From M55B177 sp034722275 (GTDB lineage Bacteria > Chloroflexota > Dehalococcoidia > GIF9 > AB-539-J10): a stretch of DNA of 64,000 nucleotides. Below, in pieces: positions 18,010 through 27,156 of this stretch. The stretch lies in contig JAYENW010000012.1 in assembly GCA_034722275.1 (NCBI GenBank), positions 1 through 64,000 on the forward strand. The letters are read 5' to 3'. The notes under the pieces are model-generated. The model was not told the DNA's origin and ran no database searches. It worked only from the letters and a program-made list of their open reading frames with translations. Numbering within the stretch: position 1 is the first letter of the stretch; the number at the start of each line of letters is the position of its first letter. The translations under genes and the position numbers were made by a program.

Positions 18010-18687
18010 CTACAGAAATTCCAAAGCCTGAACAACATCAGTGAGGTCATCGAAGGCAGAACATTCCATATTATTGTCCCGGCAATATGCCAGCAGTTCG
18101 CCCCTGGCGAAGACTTTGTCAGCGTACTTCGCCGGTATTATATCGGAGTCACCATTGCCAACATATATCACTCTGTAACCCTGGCTCAGAAATGATTTGG
18201 TGTATGCCTCTTTCAAACCATCATCTACTGGCTCGCCATCGGGCCCCACATACTGAACCTTCATCCCTTGAGGACAAAACCAGGCCTTCGCTGCATGTAT
18301 CTCGAGGCCTCCCAATCCAATATCTTCCAGCAGTGCATTGATGTAGAACTCCAGGCCATTGCTCACGATGACCAGTTGGAAACCTCTCCTGGAGCAGCAG
18401 CCCGCCAATTCACGAAAACCTCCGCGCATTTTCACCCTGCCCTTTACCATCCGGAGCAAAGTGGCTTCATCAGCTTGAACCATGGCAAAGGCTCGCGTAT
18501 TGAAAGCGCCCACAGATATGCGGTGCTCTTTATAGTCCCGCAGCAGCCGCCGCCAATCCCCCTGACCGAAGGCATCTAAAAGAAAGAAGCTGGTATCCCT
18601 TTCGGTGATGGTGCCGTCAAAATCACACTGAACTAAAGTCTTTATTATCTTCTCCTGGCGAAACTCTTGAGTTCCGTAAGGTAGCAT
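18010..18687 (-). CDS. mtnX: MtnX-like HAD phosphatase
   Basis: A 225-residue HAD-superfamily phosphatase resembling MtnX, which removes the phosphate from 2-hydroxy-3-keto-5-methylthiopentenyl phosphate in methionine salvage. Motif I is DFDGTIT (Asp22 and Asp24), motif II VIVSNG near residue 112, and motif III/IV GNGDSDIIPAKYADKVFARG. No other salvage genes (mtnA, B, D, W) are nearby, so related functions such as phosphoserine phosphatase-like activity remain possible. It is convergent with pilT, 31 bases apart. Confidence 0.8.
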   Translation of the reverse strand: MLPYGTQEFRQEKIIKTLVQCDFDGTITERDTSFFLLDAFGQGDWRRLLRDYKEHRISVGAFNTRAFAMVQADEATLLRMVKGRVKMRGGFRELAGCCSRRGFQLVIVSNGLEFYINALLEDIGLGGLEIHAAKAWFCPQGMKVQYVGPDGEPVDDGLKEAYTKSFLSQGYRVIYVGNGDSDIIPAKYADKVFARGELLAYCRDNNMECSAFDDLTDVVQALEFL

Positions 18688-18723
18688 CTTTACCCCCTAG
18701 CTGTCAAGGAAGCCGAAATATAA

Positions 18724-18741
18724 GGCGGGGATAAACCCGCC
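18724..18741. repeat. Dispersed GC-rich hairpin repeat
   Basis: GGCGGG-gataaa-CCCGCC, followed by ACCAC, the same type as 6009-6027 and 22776-22794. It lies between mtnX and the tRNA promoter. Confidence 0.65.
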
Positions 18742-18771
18742 ACCACATAAAGAGCCATTGCCCCCAGCGAT

Positions 18772-18800
18772 TTGACCGACATCGCGGCACACAGTAAACT
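18772..18800 (+). promoter_or_regulatory. Putative promoter of tRNA-Ser
   Basis: TTGACC (18772-18777), a 17-base spacer and TAAACT (18795-18800). Transcription would begin about 33 bases before the tRNA. Confidence 0.5.
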
Positions 18801-18839
18801 TACAAAAGGGAAATCTGGAGGTGGTTATACTATTGCGCT

Positions 18840-18931
18840 GGAGGGATCGCATAGTGGTCTAGTGCGGCCGCCTGCTAAGCGGTTACCCCGAGAAATTGGG
18901 GTCGAGGGTTCGAATCCCTCTCCCTCCGCCA
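18840..18931 (+). tRNA. tRNA-Ser (anticodon GCU)
   Basis: The acceptor stem GGAGGGA pairs with TCCCTCC, then discriminator G and an encoded CCA (18929-18931). The anticodon loop CTGCTAA carries GCT. A long variable arm (ACCCCGAGAAATTGGGGT) and the T loop GGTTCGAATCC identify a class II serine tRNA reading AGC and AGU. Confidence 0.97.
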
Positions 18932-18946
18932 CCAGAGAATTGCACC

Positions 18947-19879
18947 ATGTCTTTTGAAAGACCTGAAATCATCCGTCCGCCCAGTGAATGGAGGAGTTAT
19001 TATCTCCCCTTGACCTCGGGATGCTCCAACAATACCTGCACCTTCTGTAACTATTACGGGTCGAAACTCCGAATGAGAGAGCTCTCCCAGGTAAAAGAAG
19101 AGGTCGACGCCCTGGCTCTGTATCACCAGCATGGCATTCGCCTGCCCGGCATTTCCAGCATAGTATACGCTATAGCCCGGGACTGGGATGGCAGAAGAAT
19201 ATTCCTCCAGGACGGAGACGCTCTGGTGTATCCCTTTCCCAGGCTGAAGGAAGTTCTGGAATATCTGAAGGAGAAGTTTCCCAGCCTGGAAAGAGTGGGC
19301 ATCTATGCCACACCCCAGGACCTTCTGAGAAGAAGCGTGGACGAGCTCAAAACACTGAGGGAACTCAAGCTGGGCATCATCTATATGGGGGTGGAGAGCG
19401 GAGACGATGAGGTGCTGAGGAAAATACAGAAAGGCACGGACTCTCATCAAATAGTTGAGGCGGGCAGAAAGATAAAAGAGGCCGGCATTTTATCTTCGGT
19501 CACCGTTATCCTGGGGCTTGCCGGCGTCGAGGGAAGTAAAAAGCACGCGCTGGCAACGGCAAAAGCCCTGAGCGATATCGACCCGGACTATGCTGGGGCG
19601 CTGACGCTGACCCTCGTTCCCGGCACACCTTTATACCAGGAGTGCCAGGAAGGCAAATTCCATCCCATTTCTCCCTTCAATTCGCTTGAGGAACTGAAAA
19701 TGATTGTGGAGAATGTAAATTTCACCAGTTGTTTCTTCAGTTCCATGCACGCCTCCAATTACTTCTCCATACGAGGAACATTGCCTCATGATAAAGAAAT
19801 CATGCTGAAGCAACTGGAGAGAATCCTGGAAAGAAGAGACTCATCTCTACTGCGTCCTGAATTTTTAAGAGGATTATGA
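18947..19879 (+). CDS. Radical SAM protein, Cx4Cx2C type
   Basis: A 310-residue radical SAM enzyme. The iron-sulfur ligands are in GCSNNTCTFC (Cys26, 31 and 34), a Cx4Cx2C spacing known from one COG1032-like group rather than the usual Cx3Cx2C. YMGVESGDDEVLRKIQKG is the typical central SAM-binding segment. No B12-binding or extra cluster domain is present, and the substrate is unknown. The frame is open upstream into the tRNA, but ATG 18947, 15 bases after the CCA end, is the sensible start; it has no ribosome binding site and is probably expressed from the tRNA transcript. It overlaps the convergent isomerase gene by six bases. Confidence 0.85.
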   Translation: MSFERPEIIRPPSEWRSYYLPLTSGCSNNTCTFCNYYGSKLRMRELSQVKEEVDALALYHQHGIRLPGISSIVYAIARDWDGRRIFLQDGDALVYPFPRLKEVLEYLKEKFPSLERVGIYATPQDLLRRSVDELKTLRELKLGIIYMGVESGDDEVLRKIQKGTDSHQIVEAGRKIKEAGILSSVTVILGLAGVEGSKKHALATAKALSDIDPDYAGALTLTLVPGTPLYQECQEGKFHPISPFNSLEELKMIVENVNFTSCFFSSMHASNYFSIRGTLPHDKEIMLKQLERILERRDSSLLRPEFLRGL

Positions 19880-20938
19880 AAGCTGGCTCAGGCGCTCTTT
19901 GAGGTAAGCAATCATTTTCACCGGCGTGGGATCAGTTTCATTGAGCATCGCCAGGTAATAACTAACCCAATCGCCAGGAAATACCAGGCTCATCATTTGA
20001 GTTAACCTGTCTTCTCCACGGCTGTCAATAATCTCATGCCCAATTCCAGCTTTATCCAGAATTTCGCTGGTTACCTCGTATCGGGCAAGTATATGAGGAT
20101 GCAATGAAGGGCAGCGCAGCAGAACGACATATATTTTATCTGCAAGCTCCTCTGGAAATTCATAGCCCACCACGGCATTATGGTTGAGCTCGGAGAAAGT
20201 CTCATAGAAAGCCCAGGATTTGCTGTTTTCATTGAACTGCCCCTTCCAGCGACGGGCCACAGGAGAAAGTATGCCGCCACCATAAACAACTATCAGCTTG
20301 CCCAACAACTTACCGGCCAACTGCTTGGCCGGGTTGAGAGACGTTGCTACATTTTCTGCCAGCTCGCTCACCAGGGAGTCAAGTACTGTCACCATCTTCC
20401 TCAACTCTGCTGATTTATCTGAGAGAAAGCCCAGATGACAGAGGAAAGCAATCAGAGGGATGAAGCTGTAGCCCAAAGCAGCCCGAGGCTGGGCAGCATA
20501 TTCTATGCTGAAGACGGGTATCCCTTTTTCCTCCGCCAGGCCTTTCAGCTTGCCATCAGTGGTGCTGACCAGCTTCTTACAATCGAGATTCAGAGCCTGG
20601 CGGAAAGCAGATAAGGTCTCTTCAGTATTGCCTGAATAGCTCGAGGCAATGAGCAGTGTTTCAGAATCCACAAAGGCAGGCAAGTCATATTCCCGACTAA
20701 CAAAAATGATGGGCTTAGCCATATCCGAAGCGAGGCTGCGCAGCAAATCAGCTCCTATGGCCGAGCCTCCCATGCCGCAGATAACTATCTTATCGGCATT
20801 CCTGAACTCATGAGGCAGGGTGAATTCACTGGCTTTTTGCCAGGCTTCCTGGCACTGCCGGGGCAGGTTGTGAAGATGCACCAGCATCCCACCGGTGTCA
20901 TATTTCTTATAGGTTTCCAAATTATCAAGCTCTGCCAT
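19874..20938 (-). CDS. Bifunctional phosphoglucose/phosphomannose isomerase
   Basis: A 354-residue SIS-fold isomerase of the type first known from archaea, converting glucose 6-phosphate and mannose 6-phosphate to fructose 6-phosphate. The first SIS domain shows IVICGMGGSAIGADLLRS and ASSYSGNTEETLS; the second carries the FSELNHNAVVGYEFPEE segment with the catalytic Glu and His of this family. It follows the phosphohexomutase gene by 9 bases, so both steps between glucose 1-phosphate, glucose 6-phosphate and mannose phosphates are encoded together. Confidence 0.93.
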   Translation of the reverse strand: MAELDNLETYKKYDTGGMLVHLHNLPRQCQEAWQKASEFTLPHEFRNADKIVICGMGGSAIGADLLRSLASDMAKPIIFVSREYDLPAFVDSETLLIASSYSGNTEETLSAFRQALNLDCKKLVSTTDGKLKGLAEEKGIPVFSIEYAAQPRAALGYSFIPLIAFLCHLGFLSDKSAELRKMVTVLDSLVSELAENVATSLNPAKQLAGKLLGKLIVVYGGGILSPVARRWKGQFNENSKSWAFYETFSELNHNAVVGYEFPEELADKIYVVLLRCPSLHPHILARYEVTSEILDKAGIGHEIIDSRGEDRLTQMMSLVFPGDWVSYYLAMLNETDPTPVKMIAYLKERLSQLS

Positions 20939-20947
20939 AACTTTCTC

Positions 20948-22363
20948 CTAAAAACCCGCCAGCTTTTTACCTTCGCTCAATAGCTCCCGCACCTTACTCT
21001 GGCTTTCAGCCTCGGCATAAATGCGCAGCAGCGGCTCGGTGCCCGAAAAACGCACCAGCAGCCAGGAATCATCCCTGAGCCAGAAACGAAATCCATCGGT
21101 GGTGTCCATCCTGGCTACCTCAACGCCAGCCAGGGACCCGGGAGAAACGGAGGCAAGGCGGTCCATGATTGCCCTGCGCCTGCTGGCAGGGAAGTGAAAA
21201 TCACTGCGGTCATAGTAATGAGGGCCAACCTTGCTATAAAGGTAATCCAGAAGCTGAGACGGTGTCCTGCCTGTCTTCCCCATAAAGTCAAGGAAGTAAA
21301 GCCCGGCGAGGATGCCATCCCTTTCGGGAATGTGGCCACGAAATCCATAGCCGCCGCTTTCCTCACCTCCGATTAAAGCATTCTCCCTCATCATCACGGG
21401 AGCCACATATCGGAAGCCCACAGCCGTCTCATAAACGGGAACATCGAAAATCTTTCCCAGAAGGGAAAGCATATTGGTGGAGGTCAATGTCTTGACGATG
21501 GCTCCCCGTTCCCCGCGAACTTCCAGAAGGTAGAGACAGAGCAAGGCAAAAACCTGATGCTGATTGAGAAAGTTTCCCTTCTCATCGATGATGCCAATGC
21601 GGTCAGCATCCCCATCGGTAGCAAAGCCAACATCCGCTTTTTGCTCCAGGATTAACTTCGAAAGTTGGCCCAGATTTTTGGCAATGGGCTCAGGCTGAAT
21701 GCCAGGAAACAAAGGGTTCCTTTCAGCATGGATTTCCCTGACCTCCATATTTCCCTTCTGGAGAAGCGTTCTGGTGTAGCCAATCCCAGCCCCATACATG
21801 GAATCAACAATTATCTTCAACTTCTGGCGACGCAATTCTTCTATAGCGATAAGTCGGCTCAACTGCTCAGAGTAGGCAGGGAAAGGGTCCAGATAATCCA
21901 CCAGCCCCTTTTTCAGAGCTCTTTCCAGAGCAAGCCTTTTTACCTGCTTTATGGCGAGGCCAGCGATGTCCCTTTCCATCTCGCCGGTAACCTCTCCGGG
22001 AGCGCTGGTACCATCCTGCGTTTTATATTTGAAGCCATTCCAGGAGCCAGGGTTGTGACTGGCGGTGATAATGATGGCGCCGGCAGACTTCGTGGCCGTA
22101 GTAGTATAGCTTATCACCGGCGTCGGAGCTGGCTTGAGGCACAAATGAACCTTGATATCATTGCCCGCAATTACCTCAGCGGCGGCAGCGGCGAAATCCT
22201 CCGAGGCAAAGCGAGTATCATAGCCAATCACCAGGCCCTTTTCTTCAAACCCGCTTCGCCTGAGATAATCCGCCACTCCCTGAGCGCAGATGCGAACATT
22301 ATCGAAGGTGAAATCCTCGGCGATAATCGCCCTCCAGCCATCAGTGCCAAACTTAATACTCAT
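20948..22363 (-). CDS. Phosphoglucomutase/phosphomannomutase
   Basis: A 471-residue alpha-D-phosphohexomutase interconverting hexose 1- and 6-phosphates. Four domains are recognisable: the phosphoserine loop ITASHNPGSWNGFK, the magnesium loop TDGDADRIGI, the sugar-binding loop GGEESGGYG and the phosphate-binding loop RFSGTEPLLRIYAE. An upstream ATG at 22408 is in frame, but ATG 22363 lies behind GGAGGTAACT and begins with the conserved IKFGTDGWRA, so it is the start. First gene of a two-gene operon with the isomerase. Confidence 0.95.
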   Translation of the reverse strand: MSIKFGTDGWRAIIAEDFTFDNVRICAQGVADYLRRSGFEEKGLVIGYDTRFASEDFAAAAAEVIAGNDIKVHLCLKPAPTPVISYTTTATKSAGAIIITASHNPGSWNGFKYKTQDGTSAPGEVTGEMERDIAGLAIKQVKRLALERALKKGLVDYLDPFPAYSEQLSRLIAIEELRRQKLKIIVDSMYGAGIGYTRTLLQKGNMEVREIHAERNPLFPGIQPEPIAKNLGQLSKLILEQKADVGFATDGDADRIGIIDEKGNFLNQHQVFALLCLYLLEVRGERGAIVKTLTSTNMLSLLGKIFDVPVYETAVGFRYVAPVMMRENALIGGEESGGYGFRGHIPERDGILAGLYFLDFMGKTGRTPSQLLDYLYSKVGPHYYDRSDFHFPASRRRAIMDRLASVSPGSLAGVEVARMDTTDGFRFWLRDDSWLLVRFSGTEPLLRIYAEAESQSKVRELLSEGKKLAGF

Positions 22364-22712
22364 AGTTACCTCCCTGGTTACGAGTGAGACTAGCCTGTTT
22401 TGTTTCATCTATTATCACCATGAGTATACCACATGGCAACTGGAATGAGGCCGCTTTCTAAATGAATGGTTTATGTGTTTGTGAAGTGCCAAAAGCAAGT
22501 ACGCTGCATGAGGCGACATTAATCTAAAGAAATGAAATTACCCGAAGCATAGTGGCTATAATCAATATTTACCACCTCGAAATGGCAGATAACATCGAAA
22601 TATGCAAACTCTGTGCTTGCTCAGGCTAGCTCGCTTTCTTCACGTCTTATCTTCAATATATCACAATTTTCAGCTATCAGCTTTATACTGCCGAGTGCTA
22701 ACGACGATATCT

Positions 22713-22794
22713 CGAGATTGCTTCGCCTTCGGCTCACAATGACAGAGGAAGGTGCCCATAATAATACAGGTACGAGGCGGAGATAAACCCCGCC
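22713..22794. repeat. Dispersed repeats in the 22.4-22.86 kb intergenic region
   Basis: The 493 bases between the mutase start and the ATPase stop hold no credible gene. They contain a copy of a CGAGATTGC...CCTTCGGCTCACAATGACA repeat (22713-22745; a related copy ends near 36306) and GGCGGAG-ataaa-CCCCGCC (22776-22794), the hairpin also seen at 6009 and 18724. The rest, 22440-22700, is AT-rich and I see nothing in it. Confidence 0.6.
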
Positions 22795-22856
22795 ACTACA
22801 ACGAGGAGCTGTACAGGAATTATCCTACTGCATTCACATGACTGGCAACATCCTCA

Positions 22857-25163
22857 TCAGGCATACAAATCAACAGGCTCGATATATTTCTTATCGCCCT
22901 TGATCTTTACCTGATATATCTGCAGGTCATCGGCAAATTCTCGAACCCAGCCACCAAGAGGAAAGTCATCGGTTTCCTTTATTGAGAGTATATATTGAAC
23001 ATCATAATCGGCGGCAAATTTCCTTACAAGAGAGATAAAGTGCCGCAAGTGATTCTTGTCCAGGTTATTGGCAGCTTCATCTATGATAACAGGCAATTTG
23101 AAATATGTTGCCAGGGCAGTCAGCGCTGCAAGACTGAAAAATGACCTCTCCGCCCCGCAGGGATGGGTTATCTCTCTGTCTTTATAAATGGTCTTGCTGA
23201 GCTGCAGGCTGCCTTCACTCATTTCGATGCAGGAGTTTACCAGGCCTTCAACCACAAGCTTGTTATTTATCTCAACAATGATATCCTTTATCCCTTTTAT
23301 CACTTCCTGCTCATCGAAAGCATTGTCCAGAATGGCATCAAGCGCCTTATCAATTCCATCTGTCACCGCAGGCACATATCTCAGGTCAGCATATTCGGCG
23401 TCGTTGTTATCCCACTCAACTCTTTCCTGCTTTGCAAGCTCAGCCCAAGTGCTTCTGTAGCGCGGTATGTCTCTCTCCTTCTCCACAAGTTTATACAGCA
23501 GTGTATCTATCTCATGAATGTCGAACTTCTCTGCTGCTATACCCAGCGATTTCAGTTTCTCATTTAGCTCTTCCCGGTAACCTGATTTCTTACTAGATAA
23601 AATTTGTCTCACAGCCAAGAGGAAAGGTTCCAAATCTCCTTCGCATTCCATTTTGGGCATCTCTACATGCTCCCGGGCGAACAAAATAAGCTTGGTATGT
23701 ATCTCCCGGGCCATATTTGAAATCCTTTCTTTCTCTACCTTCTCGTTTCCCATCAGGGTCATGCTGTACCCGCTGATGCGAGTGAGTTCGGAAACAAATT
23801 CGTTGTCGAAGAAGTTTTCTGCCCTGTCTTTATCCTCACACATAACCTTCAAGTTCTCTACCTTCTTCTCCAGAATCCGGGCATATCGCCTTTTTTGCTC
23901 CTCAGGTGCATCGGGAATAGGTTCCGGGCTCAATCTGGTAAAAGCGGGGTCCTCATCCATGAGCTTTAGAGGAATAAGCCCATGCACGGAAGTGCCAATC
24001 TTGACCAGGTCAGCAGGAACTCTGGGAGCATCTCCAGCGAGGACTTCCCTGGTCAACAGCTTCAATACTTTTTCTTTGTCGCTCTTGATTCTGGCGGGAT
24101 TATCAACCTTGAAGTCCATTTTCTCTTCCCGCGCCAGAACCAGAGCATTAGAATAGCGAACCTGTGCATCCTTGAGCTTCTGATAGATAATGCGGGCACT
24201 TTTGTCCAGCTCGCTATCATAAAACCTTCCCGGTTCCTGAGGCACAGGGTCACCGAGCTTCGCTTTTCTTAATGCGGTCACAAGTAAATCCAGTTGTTCC
24301 TTATCATGTGAAATCTGTTCTATCTTCCGAAAGCTGTTCCTGGTTTCAGCATCTCTGCCGAGCAGCTTCTCGATATCTTGGGCATCCTGCGCCCTCTTTC
24401 TCATCTCCCCCATCCATTCTTTCAAATCACCCTTTTCCAGGCTATCAATATACTTTTTTAATACATCAACAACATCGCTTATCTTTTCAGATGTCCTGCC
24501 AAACTCATATCTTTCAAATCCGCTCAAATCAAGCGGCACTTCTCTCAATTCATCCCTCAAATAAGCTACAAAAGAAGCATAATCCCTTTCTATGTCTACA
24601 AATCTGGCGGAGGCTTCTTCCCGGAGTCTTTGTATGCGCTGCTTGAAATCCCTGGTCAACACCTTGGCATTGCCAATTTCCTTAAATAGCTCACGAATAA
24701 CAGCATCGATGTTCTTTTCATTGAGATGGTTGAAACCCATAGCGCTGTCCGGGGCAAACAGGGCATCGAGCAATCCCGCCCTCAATTCCTTGTCCAGCGT
24801 CCTGGCGAAATCGAGCTCATGAAATCCCTCAGCCTCCTTCCTCAGGATTTTATTGTTATCCTTATAGCGGTCTATTTCTCTATGGATTTCAAACTGCCGG
24901 CCATCATGGCTGAATTCTATGGATATCCTTCCCACACCATCAGCAGGCGCCATCTCCTTCCCGGTCACAAGCTTTGATTCATCATATCCCGAACTTTTCC
25001 TGGACCTTATTACTTTGTTGAGAAAAGCATACCTCAAGGCATGAATTATGTTGGATTTCCCGGCCTTATTCTCGCCATAGATAACGACCACCTTGCCTTC
25101 AGGAAGCACAATGGAACCTTCCAATTCCATCACATTTTCAAAAGCCACCTTAGCCAGCTTCAT
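22857..25163 (-). CDS. Rad50/SbcC-like ATPase lacking a zinc hook
   Basis: A 768-residue SMC-like ATPase. Walker A GENKAGKS (30-37) opens an N-terminal lobe; about 500 residues of charged helical sequence follow; the C-terminal lobe has GAERSFFSLAAL in the place of the ABC signature and LPVIIDEAANNLD as Walker B. Rad50 and SbcC usually carry a CxxC zinc hook at the apex of a long coil and exceed 900 residues. Here the four cysteines are scattered and none forms CxxC, and the coil is short. It directly follows an Mre11-like gene (6-nt gap). A role in processing DNA ends, or in defence against foreign DNA, is plausible; neither is shown. Confidence 0.8.
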   Translation of the reverse strand: MKLAKVAFENVMELEGSIVLPEGKVVVIYGENKAGKSNIIHALRYAFLNKVIRSRKSSGYDESKLVTGKEMAPADGVGRISIEFSHDGRQFEIHREIDRYKDNNKILRKEAEGFHELDFARTLDKELRAGLLDALFAPDSAMGFNHLNEKNIDAVIRELFKEIGNAKVLTRDFKQRIQRLREEASARFVDIERDYASFVAYLRDELREVPLDLSGFERYEFGRTSEKISDVVDVLKKYIDSLEKGDLKEWMGEMRKRAQDAQDIEKLLGRDAETRNSFRKIEQISHDKEQLDLLVTALRKAKLGDPVPQEPGRFYDSELDKSARIIYQKLKDAQVRYSNALVLAREEKMDFKVDNPARIKSDKEKVLKLLTREVLAGDAPRVPADLVKIGTSVHGLIPLKLMDEDPAFTRLSPEPIPDAPEEQKRRYARILEKKVENLKVMCEDKDRAENFFDNEFVSELTRISGYSMTLMGNEKVEKERISNMAREIHTKLILFAREHVEMPKMECEGDLEPFLLAVRQILSSKKSGYREELNEKLKSLGIAAEKFDIHEIDTLLYKLVEKERDIPRYRSTWAELAKQERVEWDNNDAEYADLRYVPAVTDGIDKALDAILDNAFDEQEVIKGIKDIIVEINNKLVVEGLVNSCIEMSEGSLQLSKTIYKDREITHPCGAERSFFSLAALTALATYFKLPVIIDEAANNLDKNHLRHFISLVRKFAADYDVQYILSIKETDDFPLGGWVREFADDLQIYQVKIKGDKKYIEPVDLYA

Positions 25164-25169
25164 TTCTTT

Positions 25170-26450
25170 TTATCTCTTCTTCCAGAGGGGATCAATTCTC
25201 ATAAGAAAGCTGTTTACTTTCTCCGGCGGCACATCATAACGAGGGGCAGCTAATTCAAGAAGCCTTTGAAAAAGGAGTCTTCCCAGATTGCTATCCGCCC
25301 TCCGGGATAAATTATCCCTGGTAAATACTTCATCGAACAACTCTTGAGCCAGCTCCCTGTCTGGCCAGGGCAAAGAGGTGAGCACTTTTCCTTCCAATTC
25401 AGACAGAGTTATCACCTTGTCCAGTCCCTTCAATGCCACCGGCTTTCTCAGCTCTTTTTTTGCCTTGATATCGATGTCCATCGTGTTTATTTCAGGATAC
25501 TTGCCTGTTTCTTTCCCCAGCATGTCCACAAAAGTAACTCCCCGAGCAGAAACCCATATCCACAGATTATCCTTATCCTCCCTTTCCATTAATGCGGCAT
25601 ACACTTCGTTGATTCCTGTGATAGCTTCGGAGGGAGAATCTCCCTTAATCTCTACTCTCACTATACTCTGTACAGGAGTATATCTCTGGAATGAAATCTC
25701 CTGGCTATCCAGCATCAGATAGCCAAAAGGTGAGTCTTTGATTTCAGGTTCCGCCAGATCGCCAGGCCACTGGTACTTGATTGTGAAATTATTCTTAAGT
25801 TCCTGAGATGGGATTAGCGCTGGCAGGGAATAAAAGTTGGATATATCGAGTGGACCATGAGCATAGTGATGCATGTGGCCATTAAACACAAGAGAGAATC
25901 TCTTTCCAAGCTCCTGGAACACTTCTTCTTCTAATCCCGGCATGCCCCAGGGCAAGGTTTCATGCATGATGAGTATCTCCCCTCCTCCGGGAAGCTCTTC
26001 CTCGGGGATTCTGTAGCTGCCCTGGCGGTAGCGGGTCTCCAGGAAATATACGCCATGGTCGCCGATTTCCTTTTCCTGGTCTCGCACAAAGTGGAATCCA
26101 TCTCCCAGATAATCCTGAAGCTCCTTTAATACAGAGGCGGAGTCATGATTTCCCCTCAGGGCATAAATCCCATATCTGGTGGCTTCCATCAATCGCTTCA
26201 GTTCACCGCGAATCTCAGGCCAGTATTTGGCTGCTTCGGCATCTGCTATCCAATCTCCGCCTTTTTCCCTCTCATCGAACATATCGCCGGCAAGGATGAC
26301 CGCTTCGGGCTTTTCCCCTATGACCTGGCTGACGACTTTGCTGAAATTCTTAAGCGATATTTCGCCACGCGGAGAGCGGTAATTCTCATCCTTAAAGCGC
26401 TCAGCCTGAATCAGAAGGTGTGCATCGCTGAGAATGGCTATTCTTGACAT
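25170..26450 (-). CDS. Mre11/SbcD-like metallophosphoesterase
   Basis: A 426-residue nuclease-type calcineurin-like phosphoesterase. Metal-binding motifs are complete: SDAHL (Asp9, His11), AGDMFDE (Asp56), LRGNHDS (Asn101, His102), MHETLPWG (His163) and FNGHMHH (His192, His194). The C-terminal 220 residues are unlike standard SbcD and presumably bind the partner ATPase encoded 6 bases downstream. With it, this forms an Mre11-Rad50-like two-gene operon. The insert between Asp9 and Asp56 (with REKGGDW after Asp56) is larger than in E. coli SbcD. Confidence 0.85.
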   Translation of the reverse strand: MSRIAILSDAHLLIQAERFKDENYRSPRGEISLKNFSKVVSQVIGEKPEAVILAGDMFDEREKGGDWIADAEAAKYWPEIRGELKRLMEATRYGIYALRGNHDSASVLKELQDYLGDGFHFVRDQEKEIGDHGVYFLETRYRQGSYRIPEEELPGGGEILIMHETLPWGMPGLEEEVFQELGKRFSLVFNGHMHHYAHGPLDISNFYSLPALIPSQELKNNFTIKYQWPGDLAEPEIKDSPFGYLMLDSQEISFQRYTPVQSIVRVEIKGDSPSEAITGINEVYAALMEREDKDNLWIWVSARGVTFVDMLGKETGKYPEINTMDIDIKAKKELRKPVALKGLDKVITLSELEGKVLTSLPWPDRELAQELFDEVFTRDNLSRRADSNLGRLLFQRLLELAAPRYDVPPEKVNSFLMRIDPLWKKR

Positions 26451-26587
26451 GGATTATGTCACCTTAGCTATTTCACTTATTTTCTTTCAGTATATCACGC
26501 CAATAAGAATTGAAGCAGTGTAACACATCCATTTCACGGCTTTCTTTACCTTTCCAGCATCATAGTAATCCTACCTGCTTTTCCTGA

Positions 26588-27135
26588 GTGGATATACAGA
26601 CTCCTATCTCTCCCCAGCTGAAGAAGGTGGCCGAGAAAATGCGGCTGCGACAGGGAATTGAAACGCGGTCCCTGATTGTTACAAACTTGCTCGATGAGAC
26701 GCATCTCGTAGTGGAGATTTACAACAAGAGCCGGTCCAAGAACTGGGGATTTTTGCCAATCACTGATGAAGAGGCCAACTCTATAGCGGATTCCCTGCGT
26801 ATCTTTATAGCCCTGGCCCGGTTCGCTTCACTTTCATCCGGGGTGAGCCGGTTGCTGTCTTAGAAGCTTTCCCAGACCCTTATTATGCCTTGCGCCCGCG
26901 CATTCCCAACATCCGGCTGATGTTCTTTGGAATCTGTCCTGGCTTCCGCGGGCTTGGTATAGATGCCGTTCTTTTCAGTGAAGTCACGGAATATGCAATT
27001 CAGCGGGGTTATCAAAAATGTGAAGGCTCACTGCTGCTAGAAAATAACACAAAATCATCACCGCTTTTCCATAATTCCTTCACATTCATGGTTTATCATG
27101 AAGACAAAAGAGTCGAGAATCCCGAATCAGAATGA
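26588..27135 (+). pseudogene. Broken GNAT-family acetyltransferase-like gene
   Basis: Two frames together resemble one GNAT-type protein. The first (26588-26863) has IYNKSRSKNWGFLPITDEE, a segment typical of a large uncharacterised GNAT group. From about 26830 the homology moves to another frame (FIRGEPVAVLEAFPDPYYAL) and goes on with FFGICPGFRGLGIDAVLF, the acetyl-CoA loop, and ends YHEDKRV at 27135. Relative to the family, the middle third around the acceptor site is also missing. So there is both a deletion and a frameshift; I call it a pseudogene. Confidence 0.7.
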
Positions 27136-27156
27136 AATAAAAAGGAGGCAACAAAG

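Noticed and set aside
18896..18946. Upstream ATG in frame for the radical SAM protein
   Set aside because: It would begin inside the tRNA-Ser T arm; homology begins at MSFERPEIIRPP.
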